A stretch of 64,000 nucleotides of DNA from Saturnia japonica (taxonomy: Eukaryota; Arthropoda; Insecta; Lepidoptera; Saturniidae): assembly GCA_033032175.1 (NCBI GenBank), contig CM065318.1, positions 1,798,001 through 1,862,000 of the forward strand, in the 5' to 3' direction. A program made the position numbers and the translations under genes. Position 1 is the stretch's first letter. Each line of letters starts with the position of its first letter. Below the pieces are notes generated by a model. It had not been told where the DNA came from and did no database searches. It saw only the letters and a program-made list of their open reading frames with translations. Below, piece by piece: positions 59,691-64,000 of the stretch.

Positions 59691-60329
59691 AAGTATTTGC
59701 TAGTTTTTTCTTTTTTTTTACTAAATATTATGCACTCCTTGCATATACCTTTCTCTTAAGACTGGTAGAGAATGCTTTTTAGCATTAAGTCTTCCATTTC
59801 TACTTTTTTGTGCAATAAAAAAGTTGACAATAAGTAGTTAAAATTCCAAATACTTCGAAGTGTGAAATATGTTTAATAAATAGGTATATATATGTCGGCT
59901 TACAGTGGTCACTAGCAGTTGAACATTTTCTTGTGTTCGGTCTAGTTGGCTTCTACCATAAATTTAAGTTATATTCCGAAGCACTTACCGGTTTGTGCTT
60001 TTGACAAACAGTTCTCATTCTATGCTTAGCGAACTAACATCTTATTCAAAATCATCATTCAAAAACATGTTTCATTGATAAAAGCGAAGACCACGGTTAA
60101 AAGCATAGAGAGTGATAAATTAATTCAATATTTCACTTAAATTGAAACCAAAACTTTATATATGTGTGTGCATAGGGAAAAAGTAATTACGTTTGTCAAC
60201 AAGAACAACAACGTATGAATAATGTTGCAAGTGATTAAAGTGTTTAATTCCATGGTTAAAAAGTATCTTTATCCGATTTTAAAACCGCTGTAGTGTTTCC
60301 TGACGATTTGTTTATCGTTATAGTTTTTG

Positions 60330-60560
60330 CATTATGGTCATAATCTCACCTGATCTTAAGTGATAATGTGGCCCATGATGGTATCACGCTAAGCCTAGTG
60401 GAAGACTGCCTCTCAACTGCAACTGCCGGAGCACACCTATTGGCACTTGGCGACATGTTTTCAACTTGAGATAAATAACTAGCCACCTTGCTATGGTTTC
60501 ATCACGACGTTTTCCTTCACCGAAAGCCTGAGCTTTCTCAGGGAACTCATTGTAGGGATT
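60330..60560 (+). repeat. Interspersed repeat, intact copy of the R1-interrupted family
   Basis: Contains 'cacgctaagcctagtggaag' and 'accttgctatggtttcatca', matching the flanks of the R1 insertion at 3937-4705. Confidence 0.7.
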
Positions 60561-60774
60561 TGAACTCACGCCGCGCCGCCCCGCCGTATTATGTTTAAAT
60601 ATATTTTTTTGCCTATAAGCAAATCCATTTAAAATAATATTTTTATATAAATCAGAATTACACAGCTCATTGGTCATGTTTCTTATGGTAGAAGGTTTAT
60701 TTTAAATTTTTTGGGAAGGCTTAATATCAGAAAAAAATGAGAAGAAATCTGTATGTATACTAAAATAATAAAGC

Positions 60775-60905
60775 GGATTTTTTTTTTGTTTGTTTAAACA
60801 CGCTATCTCTGGAACTACCAGTCGGATTGCAAAAATTATTTTTGTATATGAGAACCAGACTCACGAGGAATAGTATAGGCTATTTATGATTAGGCTTCAA
60901 ATCTC
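60775..60905 (+). repeat. Interspersed repeat family E copy
   Basis: 'cgctatctctggaactacca' through 'agtataggctatttatgatt'. Confidence 0.55.
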
Positions 60906-61044
60906 AGATAGCTTTAAATATTAATTTTTGTTACGTAAGCCGGAAGTCGAGGCCCTCCCAGACTGCTTTATCCGCAAGCGCTGGCATAATATTTAATGAT
61001 ACGGAAATTCAATTTTGTACAGTAATATTGGTACTTAGTAAATA

Positions 61045-61322
61045 CTAGCTGGTACCCGCGACTTCGTCTGCGTACTATTGGATATACACAGACTGATCTC
61101 GGAACACGACGAACCAAAAAAATCGCCGTTTTTGCATCATTGAGTAACAAACATAGAAACTTTCCGTTAAAAAGTATCCTATGTATTGTTCCAGATCATA
61201 GACTATCTGTGTGCCAAATTTCATTGAGATCTGTTCAGCCGTTTTAGCGTGATTGAATAACAAACATCCAAACATCTAAACATCCAAACATACACACTTT
61301 CACATTTATTATATTAGTAGGA
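61045..61322 (+). repeat. Complete lepidopteran SINE/LINE-tail repeat
   Basis: Starts 'tactagctggtacccgcgac' and contains 'tttcattgagatctgttcag'. It ends with tandem 'aacatccaaacatctaaaca' and 'atttattatattagtaggat', the common lepidopteran 3' terminus. Confidence 0.7.
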
Positions 61323-62289
61323 TAAAAAAGTCAGCGATAGCATAGATCTATCTCTTACAAATAAGCCACAATAAGGTATTTTGTGACAAAGATTTGTTGA
61401 AAATTAAAAAGTGATTTTTAAGCATTATTTTTAGACATGGCATATTAATCCTTACGAACAAAAGTTACTTCATCATAAAGTCAATTTTATAAAGTTAAAT
61501 TTTGCTCTTTAGGGTACGCTATTTGGACACAGTTTAGAAGATACTGAAAAATTTAATTAATTTGTACTTGCGAGAAGAACAATTATGATATGGAAAACAC
61601 ACACCCAGTGTTGGCGGCGCGGTGCTTGTCGGATAAAATTAACAAGAGTGAAACCGTAGGGCACAACTAGTAAATAATAAAATAGCTAATTAAAAATCGC
61701 CACCATTGTATACCTAAATAAATAAACGCCTTATTTTTTTGTAGTTAATATATCAATATAAACGATGACTCACTAATAATTCATAAAACATCTGTATAAA
61801 AACGCCACGAATTTTTATCAGTATGTTTTCAGACGCACGTTTGCTAATGTCTCTGCTAGTGGCGTCGGTTGTACATAATTCACAATGCATTTCCAACAAA
61901 TCCTTAGGAAATCCCATTGACTTTCGAAGCATACCTATTGTTCTAATATTGTTATTCAAGTTTGAAAATTGTTACCTCTCTATCGGATACGCTGTTACGG
62001 AAGTAGATTGTACACACAATATGTTCATATAGGTATACATGCACACCACACAGGTAAGTACATAGGTTCTTTAAGGGACATTTTTTCTTTTTTTACGATA
62101 GTTGGTGTAGACCATAATTTCAGATTACTAAATACTTATACACATGTTCCTTCCTTCCTCCCGGGAGGTAGATCGCCACTTCATTACAATGGAGGCTACA
62201 GCTCAAGCCGAGGCCGGCCACTTTAGAACCATTACGCGCATGTTACCCATTCTTTTGCAGTTGAGTGCCTTAAGCGCTCGCCCCCAAGC

Positions 62290-62365
62290 CACGGTGAAGC
62301 TGTAAAAGCCGTCAGAGGCTCTAGTTTCTAGGGCCCTTAAGTCTAACAGTATAGTTAGTCAGAAA
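62290..62365 (+). repeat. LINE 3' UTR-like repeat piece
   Basis: 'cggtgaagctgtaaaagccgtc' to 'ctaacagtatagttagtcag'; partner at 50405-50480. Confidence 0.55.
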
Positions 62366-62446
62366 AAAAGAAGTGGATTGCCTAAATATTTTAAAGTCTT
62401 AATACTTTAAATAATTTAAAGTCTATATTTTAGGTATTACAAAACT

Positions 62447-62790
62447 ACTAGCGGTCGCCGAATGATCGAAATTCGACCAGTGACTTTTTAATCATAGAAT
62501 ATTTTCTGTTTAACATTTGCAGTATGAACCTAAACAATGAATATTATATCACTCGCTGTCACTTTTCATTGATTGACAATGTCAATATTTTGGGGGATCT
62601 AAGTTCAATGGCACTGCATAGGTTAGGATTCGCAGTATTAATTTAATAAATAACAGGTATTATAGATAAATTTTAGCTTTCTGCACTCCTTCTCCATATA
62701 AACTCTAACCTTGCCAAATCTCACAGTCTTTCGTGCACGCAATACGCTTAAAAAGGGGTACAAAGTTTATGCCTCACCTATTTATTAATC
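62447..62790 (+). repeat. Interspersed repeat family A, copy 5
   Basis: Starts 'ctactagcggtcgccgaatg' and ends near 'gcctcacctatttattaatc'. A weak further start occurs at the window edge ('cactagcgatggcccaaggt'). Confidence 0.75.
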
Positions 62791-62974
62791 TAATGATGAT
62801 GATGATTCTCCTTATCATAATATGTATAACGTTAAAATTGTTTTTCCTAATAATAACAGGATTTTAATACATTACTTTCGATGATAATCAATGTTATAAT
62901 CAGAATAGAAATGAAAGCGCTAATAGGTATTCTAGGAGTGAAATTGAGTGGCATGAAAATAAATAGTTTGTTAA

Positions 62975-63310
62975 GAAATCTTTGTTGTGTGAAAGAAGAT
63001 ATAATCAGACGGATTGAGAAAGGGATGCTTAGATGTTTTGGGTAGGTATGTAGAGAGGATGAATGAAGGAAGAATGACTAAACAAATTTATTAGGCGAGT
63101 ATGAATGAGAGCGTTGGAAGGGGAAGGCTTAAGCGAACGTTTCTGCATTAAATCGAGGACTTCCTGAAGTAAGGTCACGTCAAGAGTACTTACTCTAAAA
63201 CGAAGAGCGTGCGTGAAAGATTGACGAATGTTGAAGAAACAAACAATGTATGTCAGGATCGTAGCAAGTGGAAGTACGTGGTCTCTGCCTACCCCGTTTC
63301 TCGAAACCGT
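62975..63310 (+). pseudogene. Decayed LINE C-terminal fragment
   Basis: Frames shift, but the order IEKGMLR-FG, ERMNEGRMTKQIY, SVGRGRLKRTFLH, then TKSVRERLTNVEETNNVCQD and RSKWKYVVSAYPVS is a common insect non-LTR C-terminus. Several stops interrupt it. Confidence 0.65.
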
Positions 63311-63639
63311 TGAAATCAGAAAAGCAAAATTAGAGCAGTAGACGTGTTTTGTGATGCGATACGACCTAGACAGTTAATAAGAGATTTTCGGGAGTACGAT
63401 CCTCGAGGGTTAAAATACAATGTTGAAAGTTATCTAAATTCTCGTGTCACGGTGTTTGCGGTCGCACTCATCCGAAACGGCTAACCGATTTTTATGAATT
63501 TTTTTATATATATTTGGTAGGTATGAGATTCGGACGTAAAGTATATTTCATAGCGCTAGGGTGTCCCTATCCAGAATTTTTTTTTCTATTTTGCGGGTGA
63601 AACCGAATACAGAAAATACAGAAAAAGTGGCAAAGGTTT

Positions 63640-63895
63640 TTTTTTTTGATTGAACACGATTTCCTTCCTCTGGAATTAGGTACCTTCCAAATTTGAAAAA
63701 TTATTTTTGTATTTCATAGCCTACTTAATTTTATTGAGAAAGGTTATGTAACTTCACGCTACAAACTTAAGAAGTGGTGCAGTGATCGTGAAGATGTAGC
63801 CAATTAGGCACAGGAAGTGAGAATAAATTATCTACAAAGGCACGGTGGAGAGTTTTTCGAATAAATTTGATACGCTTGAAAGCTTCGGACACAAC
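63640..63895 (+). repeat. Interspersed repeat family E copy
   Basis: 'cctctggaattaggtacctt', 'catagcctacttaattttat' and 'taacttcacgctacaaactt' follow the family order. Confidence 0.5.
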
Positions 63896-64000
63896 TAGTT
63901 ATTAATACACGTGATACAGCGAAGAACGATATATCTGAATCCAGCAAGTGCTAACTGGATCATTCACATATATTTCGTAACACTAGCGATGGCCCAAGGT

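Noticed and set aside
1..64000. CRISPR array, operons, bacterial promoters or terminators
   Set aside because: No spaced direct-repeat array or tight gene clusters. Introns and eukaryotic transposons show this is animal nuclear DNA.

Overview
The window looks like nuclear DNA of a moth or butterfly. It is AT-rich, has widely spaced intron-split exons, and is crowded with repeats of lepidopteran type: RTE-, R1- and CR1-like LINE pieces, a dead mariner, TTAA-flanked and other MITEs, and short interspersed repeats carrying the 'agctgtgcccgcggcttcgctc' or 'cccgcgacttcgtctgcg' signature. There is no bacterial gene organisation. The species cannot be named from sequence alone.

One host gene explains positions 119 to 44565. 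It is the nicotinic-acetylcholine-receptor chaperone gene ric-3, on the minus strand. I placed 13 exons with splice sites and worked out their reading phases by hand. In gene order: exon 1 with the start codon and first membrane segment (44409-44565); a cysteine-rich luminal exon A (40636-40947); basic/proline-rich exon B (33545-33669); second membrane segment, exon C (17184-17321); exon D (16206-16311); coiled-coil exon E (14636-14727); exon F (12664-12743); long acidic exon G (10227-10970); exons H, I, J, K (9419-9520, 6720-6842, 5362-5434, 3794-3849); acidic exon L (951-1083); and a four-codon terminal exon M (119-132) with a polyadenylation signal at 86-91. Phases agree at every junction except E to F. 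That gap is closed either by a second, weak donor inside E or by a 49-nt candidate exon at 13264-13312. Joined, the protein is about 640-665 residues without exon A and about 745-770 with it.

The introns hold most of the repeats. Notable ones are a 15-bp-TSD R1-clade LINE fragment (3952-4690), two copies of one TIR element in opposite orientation flanking exons I and J (4944-5325 and about 7590-8064), a TTAA-flanked MITE (8943-9310), a 29-bp-arm hairpin (18012-18101), a broken tyrosine-recombinase-like (Crypton-type) coding piece (about 22115-22565), and five same-orientation copies of a roughly 360-bp repeat.

From 45 to 64 kb I see no second convincing host gene. There is a GC-rich, promoter-like island at 49375-49735 that could start another gene on the plus strand, a GC-rich block at 54290-54730, an RTE LINE with three coding lesions (55822-58225), CR1-like LINE tails (50.76-51.48 kb minus, 59.1-59.7 kb plus), another decayed LINE tail near the right edge, and scattered repeats.
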